NCBI GenBank assembly: GCA_012274445.1
Contig: JAAROD010000058.1
Span: 1,612,001 to 1,676,000 of the forward strand
Length of the DNA stretch: 64,000 nucleotides
Direction: 5' to 3'
DNA from: Sclerotiophoma versabilis
Lineage: Eukaryota; Ascomycota; Dothideomycetes; Pleosporales; Didymellaceae
The notes under the pieces are model-generated. The model ran no database searches. It saw only the letters and a program-made list of their open reading frames with translations, and was not told where the DNA came from. The position numbers and the translations under genes were made by a program. How positions within the stretch are numbered: position 1 is the first letter of the stretch; the number at the start of each line of letters is the position of its first letter. Below, one piece after another: positions 34,699 to 46,802 of the stretch.

Positions 34699-37232
34699 AT
34701 GTTCATGCTCCGCAACTGTATGTTTGTTTGCCCTTGCGCCTGCCCCTCCCCCACTGTCGTCACTCAGGAAACTAACTTCCGTGTTTAGTGAGCAAACTTG
34801 TCTTTGGCGATAGCTCTAAGGAAACCATCGTCGAAATTTCGCAGGGCCAACTTTACCTTGTCCGACCGCGATCCGTGAAAGGCTACTCCGAGCTCATCTT
34901 TAAGGACGCCGCTGCTACCATCCGTCGCACAGGGCAGGAGTTCCAGTACCAGCTTGTTGTCCAGCGCGCATACGAGGAAGGAGAGGAGGACTTGTTAGCT
35001 GAAGAAGGAGGTGAAGACGCAGGCCTCGACGCTCTTGCTGGCGACAAGGACGAGAAAACATTCCTGCTTGACGAAGGTCTCCAGTTCCGTACCGACGTAC
35101 GTTCAACTGGCGAGAAGATCTTCGCTTGGCGTGATCTCAGCGGCGACGTAGACGACCTTTGGGAGTTTGTTTGCGATTCCTCTGTCAAGCCAGAGACTGC
35201 CGCCATCTTTGAGCGCGTTGCTTTGCAGTGCCAGTACGAACGCAAGTTCAGGCGCAGCCACCAGAACGCAACCGAAGAGGACCTCGAAGCCCTAGCTTTC
35301 TACGAAGAGTCGATCCCGGACGCCAGCCCTGCCGCTAGTCCCACCCGCAAAGCTCTTGAACCGCCGCCCACGACTGAAGAGCTATTCCCCAATACCACAA
35401 CAGAGGTTATGGCTAGGAAGGCGGCAAGCAAGACAGCTCCATCGAAGCAGGTGGAGGAGGAAGCAACTGCGGCACCTCAGTCTGTTGCGCAGCCTAAGGC
35501 CTTGGACTTGCTAGCAGAGGAGAATGCCGAACTTCATCTGTTCGATTTTCCTACTGGCACGTTCAAGTTGCAAGACGCCAATGTGACTGCTACTGTGACT
35601 GAGATCGGTGATTGGCAATACTGGCTACACATTGTTGGTGATGAGCGCGAGTGGCTGGGCCAGCCTATCGTCGACGACATCAATCCGGTCTTCAACTACG
35701 AGTTCAAGTCGTTCATCTTCAACCACTACCTCGAAGATGGATCAGCTTACTCTTGGCTACTAAGGTTTAAAGACCAAGAGCAGCTGGAGAGCATCCAGAA
35801 CGGTGTCATGCAAGCGCTATGGGAGCACTTGAACCAGGTCAAGTGGCAGAAGGCCAAAGACACTGATCGAGAGTATGTGCTTGAAGCCTTCCAGGACATG
35901 ACTATGGAAGATGCTCCTGAGGAAGAGGAGGAAGAGGAGGATGAAGAGGAGTTTGAGGATGCGAACGATCAGCGCAGTGAACACTACGACTCGGATGAGT
36001 CCGAAGACGATACAGAAACTGCACCCAAGGATGGCGACGAGAACTCGCAATTGGCCGTTGGGTACAAGCATGACCGTTCTTTTGTCGTCCGAGGCAACAA
36101 GATCGGCGTCTTCAAGCACACTGCCGACAACCAGCTGCAGTTCTCGACTACTATATCCAATGTTATGACACCCAAGGGCAAGGCCTTCAGCCCCAACAAG
36201 GTCATGCTCCACCAGCAAGATCAGGACATGATTTTGCAGAACCTCGACAACCCTAATTCGCTCTACCGTATGGATCTTGAGACTGGTAAGGTTGTCGATG
36301 AGTGGAAGGTTCATGACGACATTCCAGTCAAGGTCTTTGCACCCGAAAGCGTAAGTATTTAGCGTGTGCCATGTGGCAGACCCAAAGCTAACGTGGCCCA
36401 GAAATTTGCTCAGATGAGTGGAGAGCAGACTTTCTTAGGTCTCTCAGGTAATGCTCTGTATCGTGTTGATCCACGTTTGAACGGCAACAAGCTTGTTGAT
36501 GACCAGCTTAAGCAGTATGTTACGAAGAACGCATTCTCTGCTGCGGCGACAACGGAGAAGGGCCACATTGCTGTAGCTTCGGAGAAGGGAGATATCCGTC
36601 TCTTTGATCGCCTTGGAATCAACGCAAAGACGCTCATTCCCGCGCTTGGTGATCCCATCATCGGCATGGACGTATCTGCCGATGGTCGCTGGGTGCTTGC
36701 CACAACGCGAACCTACCTCCTTCTTATCGACGCGCTTCAGAAGGGTGGCAAGAACGACGGCAAGCTTGGTTTTGAAAAGTCATTCGCAAAGGATGACAAG
36801 CCACAGCCCCGCCGTCTTGCTCTGACACCTGCTCACGTTGCGCAATTCCAGCACGAGACCAAAGCGCCGATCTCGTTCACCACCGCGCGCTTTAATATTG
36901 GCCTTGATGACAAGGAGACAACCATCATTACGGCTACTGGCCCCTTCATCATTACTTGGAGCATGAAGAAGGTCCTTGCGGGTCGCAGAGATCCATACAG
37001 CATCAAGCGGTACGCCGAAGAGGTCAAGGCCGACAATTTCAAGTTCGGCTCTGACAAGAACCTCATCGTTGCCCTACCTAACGAAGTGGACATGGTGGCT
37101 CGCCGTGCACTGCAGAAGCCCACACGTGAGAGTATTGCCTTCCCCTCGCGTGTAGGCCAGCTGTCTACACCTAGGCGTGGTAACCGGAGTAGCTACTTGG
37201 GCCGCGGCGATATCGTCAACAGTCCCTACTAA
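34699..37232 (+). CDS. VID27: Vacuolar import and degradation protein 27
   Basis: Cytoplasmic protein linked genetically to vacuolar import and degradation of gluconeogenic enzymes in yeast; biochemical role unknown. Exons 34699-34717 (19 nt, MFMLRN and part of L7), 34789-36350 and 36402-37232 (introns 71 and 51 bp) give 803 residues, the usual size. The N-terminal PH-like region begins LVFGDSSKETIVEISQGQLY. A central acidic stretch (about residues 378-415) is nearly pure Glu/Asp. The C-terminal VID27 domain, predicted beta-propeller, contains KHDRSFVVRGNKIGVF, TFLGLSGNALYRVDPR, VASEKGDIRLFDR and DVSADGRWVLATTRTYLLLI. The last residues are basic/Ser-rich. The tiny first exon makes the true start easy to miss. 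Confidence 0.94.
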
Positions 37233-38301
37233 GTTTTGCAGTGGCAGATAGTGTGATGGAGTAGCAACTGATGGTTTTTATGAATATTTTGGCGGAGGCA
37301 TGTCTTTCATGATGGTGTAGTTTCACTGGGAAGTATGGGCGATGCGCTTCTGTTTGATACCTGATTCCCCTTAGATCATCGAAATGAATGATGATCATGC
37401 TTTTCATTTCATTGACTGCTCACCCCCCGTTCGGTTTATATCCCTCCACCTATGTCTATGCTGTCCTCAGTACCAAATGTGAGAGTCTGGAAATCAGCTT
37501 GGAACGTGCATTATCGCCTATACGAAGAAGCTTGTTTTGGAACACACCTATTGACACAAGGTCCAACTTCAACGAAGCGCAGCACCATAACACAAGATGA
37601 GCCGTTGTAGACGACACACCACGTACCTCGTTGCTCGACTATGAACAATGAACGCAGCTTTTAATCTTAGAAATTTAAACATTGCTACGACGATCTACAC
37701 AACAATAGCGCTGCATGTCGGTGTGTCTTGAAAAACAAGCACCTTCGTAGTGTCAACTTGGTATCTCACCTTAGAAATACCATCTCAAATCTGGACAAGG
37801 CCAACAATTTCTCCCATCCTATAGCACCTTCTTACCTCTTTCACTGCACCAAGTCTCACTGCTAAGTCCAGTTTCCACTCAACACCTTTATATATATGTA
37901 TACATTCAGATCGTGCATGGTAAATCTGTCCATTCCACCAACATCGTAGTTAATCAATCAGATGTACTTGATCACTTACCAACTATAGTCCTCACTCTAA
38001 ACCAACGGAAGCATTACAAGAATGTGAAGTACATGTTTTACTCGGTAGTGTCGGATATGGAAGTGCGAGGATATGGAGACGATGCAAGCGTGAACGGGAG
38101 GAGAACTCCAATGAGCCCTCGGCTGAAGTCTGAATAGATAAAAGGTTCTTGACCATTGATTGAAGTATGGATATATGTACTTGTACAACCAGCACAGTGA
38201 CTGGAGACATACTACATTCATCCTACGTAACCATGTCCCGTCTGCGCCTCCAACGAACTACCAGACTCAGCACCTGCATGAACGTGCAAGAACGTAAAAT
38301 C
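37233..38301. other. Convergent intergenic space, no supported gene
   Basis: Lies between VID27 (+) and the Pro/Gly-rich gene (-). It is A/T-rich with stops in all frames, and includes TATATATATG near 37890. Presumably 3' UTRs. Confidence 0.55.
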
Positions 38302-39397
38302 CTAAATCCTATGAAGCCAAATATGCAAACTCTGCCCACCAGTCCTGTTCCTCTTGTTGTCCCACCCAGCGTCCTTCATCGTGAGCACCCTCGCCACCGC
38401 ATCGCCATACTTGAAGGTCTGTCCCTTCTCCCACAGCCCATTCCCTAATTCAATGCACTCAGTGATCGCTATGTTCTCGCAAGCCTCGGGACTCGCGTTG
38501 TTATTGCACACCTGAATCAGCCGGTTTAGCCCCGTCGAGGAAGATATGTTGAACATCTCAGTCACGAATTGGGCCCCCGGAGACAGCCAGGGACATACAT
38601 TGCCTTTGATCTGGATAAAGAGTGTGTGCTCGGCGGCCTCGACGTGTGTGGCGCCCGGAGGCACACCGCCAGGGATTATGGTGACGTCGGCTTGGTCGGG
38701 TTGAGGGGGAGCGCCGCCGTTGCCGTCGACGGCGATGGGCGCTGGGTTGTATCCGGGGAGACCCATGCCCATGCCCATGCCCATACCCGGCATCATTGGA
38801 GGCATGACGCCCATGGCACCGCCTGCGAAACCACCCGCGAAGCCGCCCATGGCTGGGACGTTGCCGAATGCGAGGCCGCCACCGCCAGACCACATAGGTG
38901 CTGCGGGAGCGAAGGCTGGTACGACGCCAGTTGCAAGGGCGCCTGGTGGTGGAGGTGGGAACGGCATGCCGCCAGCTGCGTGTAGCCCGAAACCTATTCC
39001 GCCGTGAGCACCGGGGATGAAATTTCCTAGTCCAATTTCAGTGTTTGCGCATGATCACATACCGGGGATTTGGCGCACCAGAGCGAATCGGCGCCAATGG
39101 ACCTCCTCCTCCGTACATGAAGGGGTCTATGAAAGCCATGGGTGGAAGCATACCTAAGCCAATGCCCGCGCCGAACGGGGGGGCGATTCCGAACGGTGGA
39201 GCGATGCCGATGGGCACGGGAGGGCTGTAGATGGGCGCCTGTTGGCGTTCAACGATGACCTGGTTGCTTGCTGTACCTGGAAAGGATGGAGTGCCTTGAA
39301 CAACGTTGAGAGGGGGAGGTGGAGGATCGCGGTTGATGTTTGGGTTACTACCAACGTTTGCACACCAAGGTTGACCGAGGGGAGGGCCAGCAGACAT
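38302..39397 (-). CDS. Pro/Gly/Met-rich protein with conserved fungal C-terminal domain
   Basis: Exons 39079-39397 and 38302-39026 give 347 residues. The 52-bp intron uses donor GTGCGC. A stronger-looking GTATGT donor nearby would leave only a 36-bp intron and the wrong frame. The first two thirds are low-complexity (Pro runs, APPFGIAPPFG, GGFAGGFAGG, PGMGMGMGMGLPG). The last ~110 residues form a compact domain: HTLFIQIKGNVCPWLSPG, a Cys/Asn-rich middle, GNGLWEKGQTFKYGD, then AGWDNKRN and a final WLH. This GNGxWxKG...GWD pattern with a terminal Trp motif recurs in uncharacterised fungal proteins I recall, function unknown. No signal peptide. Confidence 0.7.
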
Positions 39398-39903
39398 GGA
39401 GAAGGGGATGCGGCAATAACTGACCTTGAGGATCAGCAGCGAGAACGAGGATACAAGAGCTGGCAGTGGCTAGCGAGAGCCTCGAGGTCTGTTAGTGTGG
39501 AGAATGAATAATGAGGACGAGCTCTTTTGGAGTAAGATATCGACCATAGTTATACAGCTGGTCGACCTGCGGTCTTGAATGGCACTGCGTGAAGGCTGGC
39601 GTGTTTTTGCAGAGAAGTGACATGGCGAACGCAAAGGTCATTGATGAACGTTTGAGGAGGCGAGTAGTAGGGGCTGTGAATTGTTGTGGCTTTGAGTAGT
39701 TCTACAAACAAAGCTCTGTGCAACGAACGCCCGCATCTTGTGAGTGGTCGTCATACGGACAAATGCACCGATCAGACATTTAACGGAGCCGAAAAGTAAG
39801 ACAAAAAAGTATTGGGCAAGACGATATTGATTTATATGCGAAGCATGTTACTACATTGGACTTGCAAAAAAGGACGTGTAGTTCCTCAATCTCATCTCTC
39901 AGC
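39398..39903. other. Intergenic, no supported gene
   Basis: A 506-bp gap between two minus-strand genes, holding the promoter of the Pro/Gly-rich gene and the LPMO 3' UTR. Confidence 0.6.
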
Positions 39904-40628
39904 CTAGCAAGTCGCAACCTTGGGCCCAGGGACAGTGTAGCTGTTGAAGTTGTTGTAGATGTTTGCAGTAAAACCGGGATCGGTTGACTTGACGTGTCCA
40001 GGAATCTTAGTGGTGGGAGAGAGTGTCTTCGAACCACTGCCAGTAACCTTAATCTGGGCGCAAGAGATGTAGAACTGAGGGGGGGAACCGGGGTTGTGAA
40101 TAGCAAGCTGCTCAATGCGGAGCAGGTACTCGCCAGCCGCAACGCAAGATGGAATGGTGACAGAGTAGTTGTCTGCACGAATGTCAGTTATGGTATGGGC
40201 AAAGGTACTTTTAGTTTAGACAAACCCTTCAGGTCCCAAGTGGCCTGGCCTCCGGAGAAGGTAGGTCCGATCTCCTTGATCTTGACCCAGTCGGATGAGC
40301 CGTCTGCAGCAGATGCGCTGGCAACCTTGCTCAAATAGAAAGAAACGGGTCCCTGGTGGTAAACGGCTTGATCCGCAGTGAATGTAACCGACGAACCGGC
40401 AGCAACTGAGACAGTGGTGGTCGATGCTCCACTTCCACCGCCAACATTGCAGCGCAGGTCGTTCGAAGCAAGGTCAGTGACGGGAGAGTTGTTGTTGGTG
40501 TTCCTGCGGATGTTCTGGTATTGGGCGCCCTTGACACCGTTCGCTGTGAGGTATTGGAAGATGTAGTGACCGTGGGCGACTTCAGCGAGTGCCGCGCAAA
40601 GAAGAGCGATTGCTGCGAAGGACTTCAT
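39904..40628 (-). CDS. AA9 lytic polysaccharide monooxygenase (formerly GH61)
   Basis: Secreted copper enzyme that oxidatively cleaves cellulose or other beta-glucans with H2O2/O2 and a reductant. Exons 40226-40628 and 39904-40172 (53-bp intron with GTTTGT donor) give 223 residues. The signal peptide MKSFAAIALLCAALAEVAHG is followed directly by His (HYIFQYLTANG), so cleavage leaves the N-terminal His of the copper histidine brace. The second His is in AVYHQGPVSFYLS, and the axial Tyr is in PPQFYISCAQIKV. Cys residues fit the usual disulfides, including the terminal ATC. There is no CBM1 module or linker. A TATATAA element lies about 80 bases upstream. The start is divergent from the copper amine oxidase. 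Confidence 0.95.
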
Positions 40629-42081
40629 GATTGCTGTAGTCTGAGGAGCGAGTGTGAATGTGCGAAGGTAGTTGAGGATGCTGAACACCAAGTACAGTGT
40701 ATTTTCTGGTTATATACTTTCTCGAGAATCCGACGGCCTCATGCATCCGTTTTGTCCATATTGTGACACTCAAAGCTTGCCCATCCAAATTAGACGCCCA
40801 CTCTTAATTGGATCAAGCACTTGGCACGTAAATGAATCCACATCGCAAAGATGCTGCTATGTCGGTTAAAGAGCCGGAGACAAAGTTGCTGTTGCCGGCG
40901 GCTGTTAGATGTGGACCACTCTTGGCGTGAAACGTCGACATGGCGGGCGTGCGCTGGTAGGACAAGTAATCTAAGATGGATCCTTGAATGTCGCTTCGAC
41001 GTCATGCCAGCATGTTCGAAACATCGACAAGCCATCCCTATCGAGATTTTTAGACCCATGGCTGAGACCTCGATCAGTAAAATCAAATTTATAGATAGTC
41101 GAACAGTCCACGTGCCGAGTAGATTAATATCTGGTGTAATATGCCATATTAGTCCTGGGTTTGAGGCGGGACGCAGGAACGCCGAAGATGCAGAACAAAC
41201 AAGAAAAAAGACATCTGCTTCGCTCCTCGTTGTACTGATTCGAAGGAAAGGACATCTGCATGCATATGACGTGAAGTATGCCATGTGGACCACACTTCTA
41301 TGTAAGCGAGCAGCGTCCACGATTCTCTTTCAGGCTGGGATGTCGTCCCTAACCCTTTCTCCCATGTTGACTCGAACAGATAACGGAGTCTATAAGAGAG
41401 TATCTTGCTTTGGCCCTTTTGGAGCTGCGCTTACTTTCAGTAGGAAAAGCTTGTCAAGTACCAGAAGAAGGACTCAAGACATTGTGAGCAGCTGGCCTAA
41501 TAACGTCGCCTTTTGGAGTCACTGCTGAGTTCAAACAGCTCGCTCTTGAGGTCTGCACCATATTACATGGTACATAGTACGACCAGTCCTGGAGGCGCTC
41601 AGAAGATCTGCAGCATCGCAGTTCAATGTTGATGTGTATGCATCTGGCTACCGGGTTCAGTGCTAGATGAGTATTGTCGAATTTTTCGATGAAAGCTCGA
41701 GGTGACAACTGTGACGATGGGCCTGGGTGAGCGCAAGGTCTAAACTTGGGGCTGATGTTAGGGTAAGTCACGGCTCAAGGCGCAACACCGGCATGCATCG
41801 CAAAATCGCCTCCCGCCTCCCGAAGTTGAAGCGGGGTCACCGCCGCGGCCGTTCACATTCAAGCAACCAACTAGCCCATCTTTGGTAAGTCCATCCGATT
41901 TCAACGATGGCATTGGCGTCTAAGATAGCAGATCCACACCCTTATCAAGCGTTAGACTGTAGATGAGCCCACAAAGTCTGTGTTAGGTAGTCGTTGTGAG
42001 ATCTGACCAAGCTACAAATACTCTGGCTCCAGTCACCAACAAACGCTTTTCGCATTCCGCTACGTTGATTAGATCTTTAAG
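40629..42081. other. 1.45-kb divergent region, LPMO / copper amine oxidase
   Basis: Shared upstream region of the two genes. A 225-codon plus frame (about 40851-41528) and a 176-codon minus frame (about 40790-41320) overlap each other in antisense. Neither has recognisable motifs, so I treat both as uncalled. Confidence 0.5.
40710..40716 (-). promoter_or_regulatory. TATA box of the LPMO gene
   Basis: TATATAA on the minus strand, 82-88 bases before the LPMO ATG at 40628, a typical spacing for inducible secreted-enzyme genes. Confidence 0.55.
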
Positions 42082-44210
42082 ATGTCTGCAGAAGCCGCCA
42101 CCAACGCAGCACCGCAAACCACTAAGGCTGTGCCGTCGCATCCTCTTGCACCGCTATCGGCTGCGGAGATTACGACTGCAGCATCGATAATCAAAGCCTC
42201 GTGGCCAGCCCATACTGATTTACACTTCAAAGTCGTCACATTGCAGGAGCCACCTAAGGCTGAAGTCTTGCAGTACCTGGAAGCCGAGCATGCCAGGAAG
42301 TCACGACCGGAGATTAGCAGGAAAGCTTTTCTCAACTACTACATTCGAAACACAGTATGGAAGAAGACATCAAATTGCTAAGCAGTAACTGACTGGACGA
42401 ACAGAACAAATTCCACGAAGCGATTGTCGACTTGACATCCAGGCGTGCCGAACGCAATGTGCTTCTTGGGCCCTTTGTTCATGCTAACGGTGATGGAGAC
42501 GAGATTGTGGCAATTGAAAAGATCGTTCTCGCAGATGAGGGCGTCCGGGCTGAGATCGCCAAATTGCAACTACCAGAAGGTGCTGTTGTAATTAGCGATC
42601 CTTGGATCTACGGCTCTGATGGTGTGAATGACGAGGACAGATTGTACCAGTGCTTTCTGTACCTTCGAGACCCCAACAATGCATCCGAAGCCGACTCGAA
42701 CCACTATGCCATGCCAATTCCTATCTCGCCAGTCCTCAGCACTGAGAGCATGAAAGTTATCCGGATTGATATCATGCCAACTGGGGCCGACAACACAATC
42801 AAGCCGGTCGAGAAGTACAAGCTTCAGCCGCCAAATGAATACATTCCAGAAGCCCAAACTCTTCGAACCGACTTGAAGCCATTGAACGTGGTTCAGCCAG
42901 AAGGAGCCAGCTTCAAGGTACAGCAGGAGGGCACTTCAAGTGTTCTGTCATGGCAGAAGTGGAACTTCAGGGTCGGATTTAATCAACGTGAGGGTATGGT
43001 TCTGTACGATGTGCGATACGACAGCCGACCTCTGTTCTATCGACTGAGTTTGAGCGACATGAACATCCCATACGCTGACCCTCGGCACCCTTTCCACAAA
43101 AAGTCTGCCTTTGATCTGGGCGATGCCGGCGCTGGAATCATGGCAAACAACCTCAAGCTCGGGTGCGACTGCCTAGGTTCGATCTACTACCTCAGTTCTG
43201 TACTGTCAGACGACAAAGGAGGTGTAGTGGATATGCCAAATGTCGTTTGCATTCACGAGCAAGACGCTGGAATTGGCTGGAAGCACACCAACTACCGCAC
43301 TGGCCGGGCAGCAGTTGTCCGATCTCGCGAACTGGTTTTACAGTCAATTATCACAGTTTCGAACTACGAGTACATCCTTGCCTTTATCTTCAACCAGGCT
43401 GGAGAAGTTACGTACGAGATCCGAGCTACCGGTATTCTGAGTACGCAGCCGATTGATGAAGGCGTCGAAGTTCCCTTTGGCACCGTCGTCCACCCTGGCG
43501 TACTTGCGGTTCATCACCAGCACATCTTCTCTCTACGTGTCGATCCAATGATCGACGGCTACGACAACAGGTTAGTCTTTGAAGAAGCCTTGCCCATGCC
43601 AAGATCCGACTTCAATCCCCACGGCACCGGTTACTACGTACAAGAGACGATTGTCGAGAAGTCCGGCGGCTACGACACGGCATATGAGAACAACCGAACC
43701 TTCAAAATCCAGAACCCGAATGTGCGCAATCCGATCAACGGCAAGCCAGTTGCATACAAGATCCAGGCTCCTCCCTTCCAGAAGATCCTCTCCGACAAGG
43801 ACAGCTTCAACTACAAGCGTGCTGAGTTCTCTGATCACAATGTCTACGTTGTTCAACACCGCGACGGCGAATTATACGCAGGCGGCCTATACACCAACCA
43901 ATCCCGCGGTGGTACTGGCGTTCGGTCGTGGGCTGAGAGGAACGAAAATGTCAAGGATACGGATCTTGTGCTGTATGTTCAGGCTGGCATCAATCATGTG
44001 CCCAGGATCGAGGATTTCCCAGTCATGCCGTGTGAGATTCTCAAGATTCACATGAAGCCGGTAAACTTCTTTGACAAGAACCCGGCGCTCGATGTACCAC
44101 CAAGCGAGCAGGTGTTTAATAAGAGTAGCTTGTTGAGTGAGCAGCATCAGCAGCCGAGTGTGGAGGCAACGATTGGGCGAGATGGCGAGTGCTGCGCGCC
44201 GAAGTTGTGA
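42082..44210 (+). CDS. Copper amine oxidase (topaquinone type), probably peroxisomal
   Basis: Oxidises primary amines to aldehydes with release of NH3 and H2O2, letting fungi use amines as nitrogen source. Exons 42082-42354 and 42405-44210 (50-bp intron) give 692 residues, the normal size. The N-terminal substrate/N2-N3 domains start near PSHPLAPLSAAEITTAA. The catalytic-base Asp is in KSAFDLGDAGAG (about D328). The tyrosine processed to topaquinone is in TVSNYEYILAF (about Y412). Copper ligands lie in VHHQHIFSLRVD and in the C-terminal SDHNVYVVQHRDGELYAGG region. The protein ends in -PKL, a near-match to the peroxisomal PTS1 signal (-SKL/-AKL), and has no signal peptide, so it is likely intracellular. 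Confidence 0.95.
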
Positions 44211-44678
44211 GCGTGTCAGTGGTGTATGTTGGTTAATAACACGCTTAGAATGAGCATGAAATGAACTTCTATTATTGAATATCAGATCTGGACTCATGGG
44301 ACTTTTTACAACAGACTGCTTCTAGATGCGGACCGGATAACATGCCAGCAATTTGTTCTAACACTCGTTGTTGGTTATACATGTTCAAAAAATCACCAAC
44401 CATCTACTCATACTTTGAAAGCAGACTGCGTTCAGCGGTCATCTACAATACAGACGAGGACTTTTCCCAACAACTGTTGGTTCTTTTTTGAACGGTGCCC
44501 TAGAGCTGTCTTTTATCACAGCGCGCGACGTGTTTTGTTAAAGCGGGCCCGTGCGCACGCTAGCTTGTAGAGTGGATTGCTGGAGCTTCCATGGTTCAAA
44601 GAAACCACCGACATTGCGCGCACGTAGCTAAACCTCACTGCAGGTCACATAGCTTCCAACACGCCACACTTAGCCAAA
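44211..44678. other. Intergenic, no supported gene
   Basis: A 468-bp gap between tandem plus-strand genes, holding the 3' UTR of the amine oxidase and the promoter of the CstF-64-like gene. Confidence 0.6.
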
Positions 44679-45639
44679 ATGCCGCCCAACGACAAAGCTG
44701 GACGCGTCGTGTTTATCGGCAACATACCCTACGGTACCGACGCTCTTCGCCATCCACAAGACGTTGCTAACGCGTGCAGGCGGCACCGAAGAGCTAATCA
44801 TCGAGACACTCGGCCGTGTAGGGCAGGTACTGAACTTCAGGCTGGTATACGACAAGGAGACAGGCCGACCTAAGGGGTTTGGTTTCGCAGAGTTTGCCGA
44901 CGCCGACGCAGCAGCATCCGCGGTGCGCAACCTGAACGACTATGAGATCATGGGCAGGAAGCTGAGGGTGGACTGGTCCAACGACAACGGCTCCGGTGAC
45001 AACGCGCCCTCAACACAGAGCGCCCCACATGCAATGAACGGACAAGCGCCAGAGCTCGCGCAGGCACAGCCGCCGAGCACACTCGGTCCTCTACCCCCGG
45101 GCGTCGATCTGCCCCCGAATCTCACATGTCCGGACGCCATCTCGCGCACGCTTTCGACGCTTCCTGCGCCCCAGCTCCTCGACATTCTATCGCAGATGAA
45201 GGGCCTCGTCATGACAGACCCTGCCAAGGCCACAGAACTGCTGCGACAGGCCCCCCAGCTGGCCTACGCCATTTTCCAGTCTCTGCTCCTCCTCAACCTC
45301 GTCGACCCTTCGATGCTGGGCGCGCTCGTCGAGACAGCCCCCGCGCCCGCTGCGCCGCCAGTGCAAGCTCCTCCGCAACCACAGCCCACACCTGTTGCGC
45401 GGCCGCCGCCGAGCTACCCCATGCCTCCCGGCTACCCACCACAAGCTGCTCCTACGCCGCCACAGCTGCAGCCATACGCGCAACCTCCGCCTCAAGCACA
45501 AGCACCCGCGCTCGACAACAATGCGCTGTACGCTCAGGTCATGGCTCTGCAGCCGGAGCAGATTGCGCAACTCCCGCCCGACCAGCGCAGTCAGATCATG
45601 CAGATTCGCCAGATGCTGATGGCTGGGCAACGACCGTAA
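44679..45639 (+). CDS. RNA15: CstF-64/Rna15-like mRNA 3'-end processing factor
   Basis: RNA-binding subunit of the cleavage/polyadenylation machinery, which recognises U/GU-rich elements near poly(A) sites in the nucleus. Exons 44679-44733 and 44780-45639 (46-bp intron) give 304 residues. A single N-terminal RRM is seen: RNP2 VVFIGNIPYG, VLNFRLVYDKETGRPKG, RNP1 KGFGFAEF, ending RKLRVDW. It is followed by the CSTF2 hinge (SRTLSTLPAPQLLDILSQMK and LRQAPQLAYAIFQSLLLLNL), a Pro/Gln/Ala-rich linker, and the short C-terminal three-helix domain (EQIAQLPPDQRSQIMQIRQ). This domain order identifies the family. The first exon carries only the RNP2 strand. Confidence 0.93.
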
Positions 45640-46802
45640 TCAGGAATTGCAGTCGAGAAGGAGACTGCACAGCAACGGAGAGCAAGACGACCAGCATCGG
45701 AGTGGGCAAGGGCAGCTGACGGGACGACGACAGGCTGGGGGAGGTTCTAGAAGAAGATGATGAGGAGCGCGCCAGAGCTTGGTTGGGGAGTTCCCCGAGT
45801 GGGCAAGAGAAGGGAGCTAGGTGCGCAGGCAGGCTTGGTTCACGTTGGATGCGGGGCATTCAAGGATCGGCGACCGTATGGTTAGGAGTGGAGCACGATG
45901 GAGGCACGGACGGAACAGCAGCTACTTGCATGACGAAGCTAGAACCCGGCGGTGCCTGTACGGATAGTGGGTGCTGCTGCAAATGGAGGCTCAAGGCAGC
46001 TTCGGTGACAGGAATGCTTCTTGAGTACGGCGCATGGGAGACGAAAGTGCATTGGGATGTCACGTGGCAGCAGCAATAAACAAAGCGATACCCCGTTCCT
46101 GCAATGTCTATATTTTCTGGTCTTGATACCGTTCCCTCTCTCGACGTGTCTGACGGCATCGAGAGTCGAAGTTCAGAGCGGCGCGCCGAGATGAGTGCGG
46201 AGGACGCAGACCCCTGGCTCCCTCCCGCTTTAGTGGGCCCGCGGCTTCAGCCCAAGATGTAAACAGAGTTTGTAAACATGGGGTTGACAAGTGACGTGTA
46301 GGCAGAGGCAAGACGGTAGGTCAACGCAGTAGTCGACGGCAGGTGGCTAGTAGAAGAGGAGGAGGAGCAGGATCAAGAGCGTCACGGCGCAGGGAAATGC
46401 TCCAGCTGGTCGGGCATGCGTGTGTGGAGAGGTCAGGAGGGCGGCGATTGGCCCAGCCCCCATGTCGATCATGGACAACACAGCTGAGGCGGCTAGGTCA
46501 AACCACGGCTGCTTGGACATTTCGCATCCTCCACACCCTGCCGACGACGGGCTTGCGGCTGGAAGTCTGTCTCTTTTGCATAGCGCGCACCTCTGTATGA
46601 TGCAGCGGGAGACGATAGTGTATAATAGCGATCCCTGACGACCTCACGACGCCACGAATGCGCCCCCGCCAGCCGCGACGATACCCAAGCTTGTTAGGCT
46701 ATCCCAGCAGACATTGAATTGGCAGTTCATTTGCGCCCGCCGCCGCGCACATAAACCCGCCCGCCGCCACCCACGCCCGCCCCTCTCGCAGCCCCAGACA
46801 TC
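45640..46802. other. Intergenic, upstream of the giant repeat gene
   Basis: 3' flank of the CstF-64-like gene, with an AATAAA at 46075-46080, then the promoter region of the giant gene. The last ~60 bases are a C-rich leader (CCGCCCGCCGCCACC-like). No supported gene. Confidence 0.5.
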
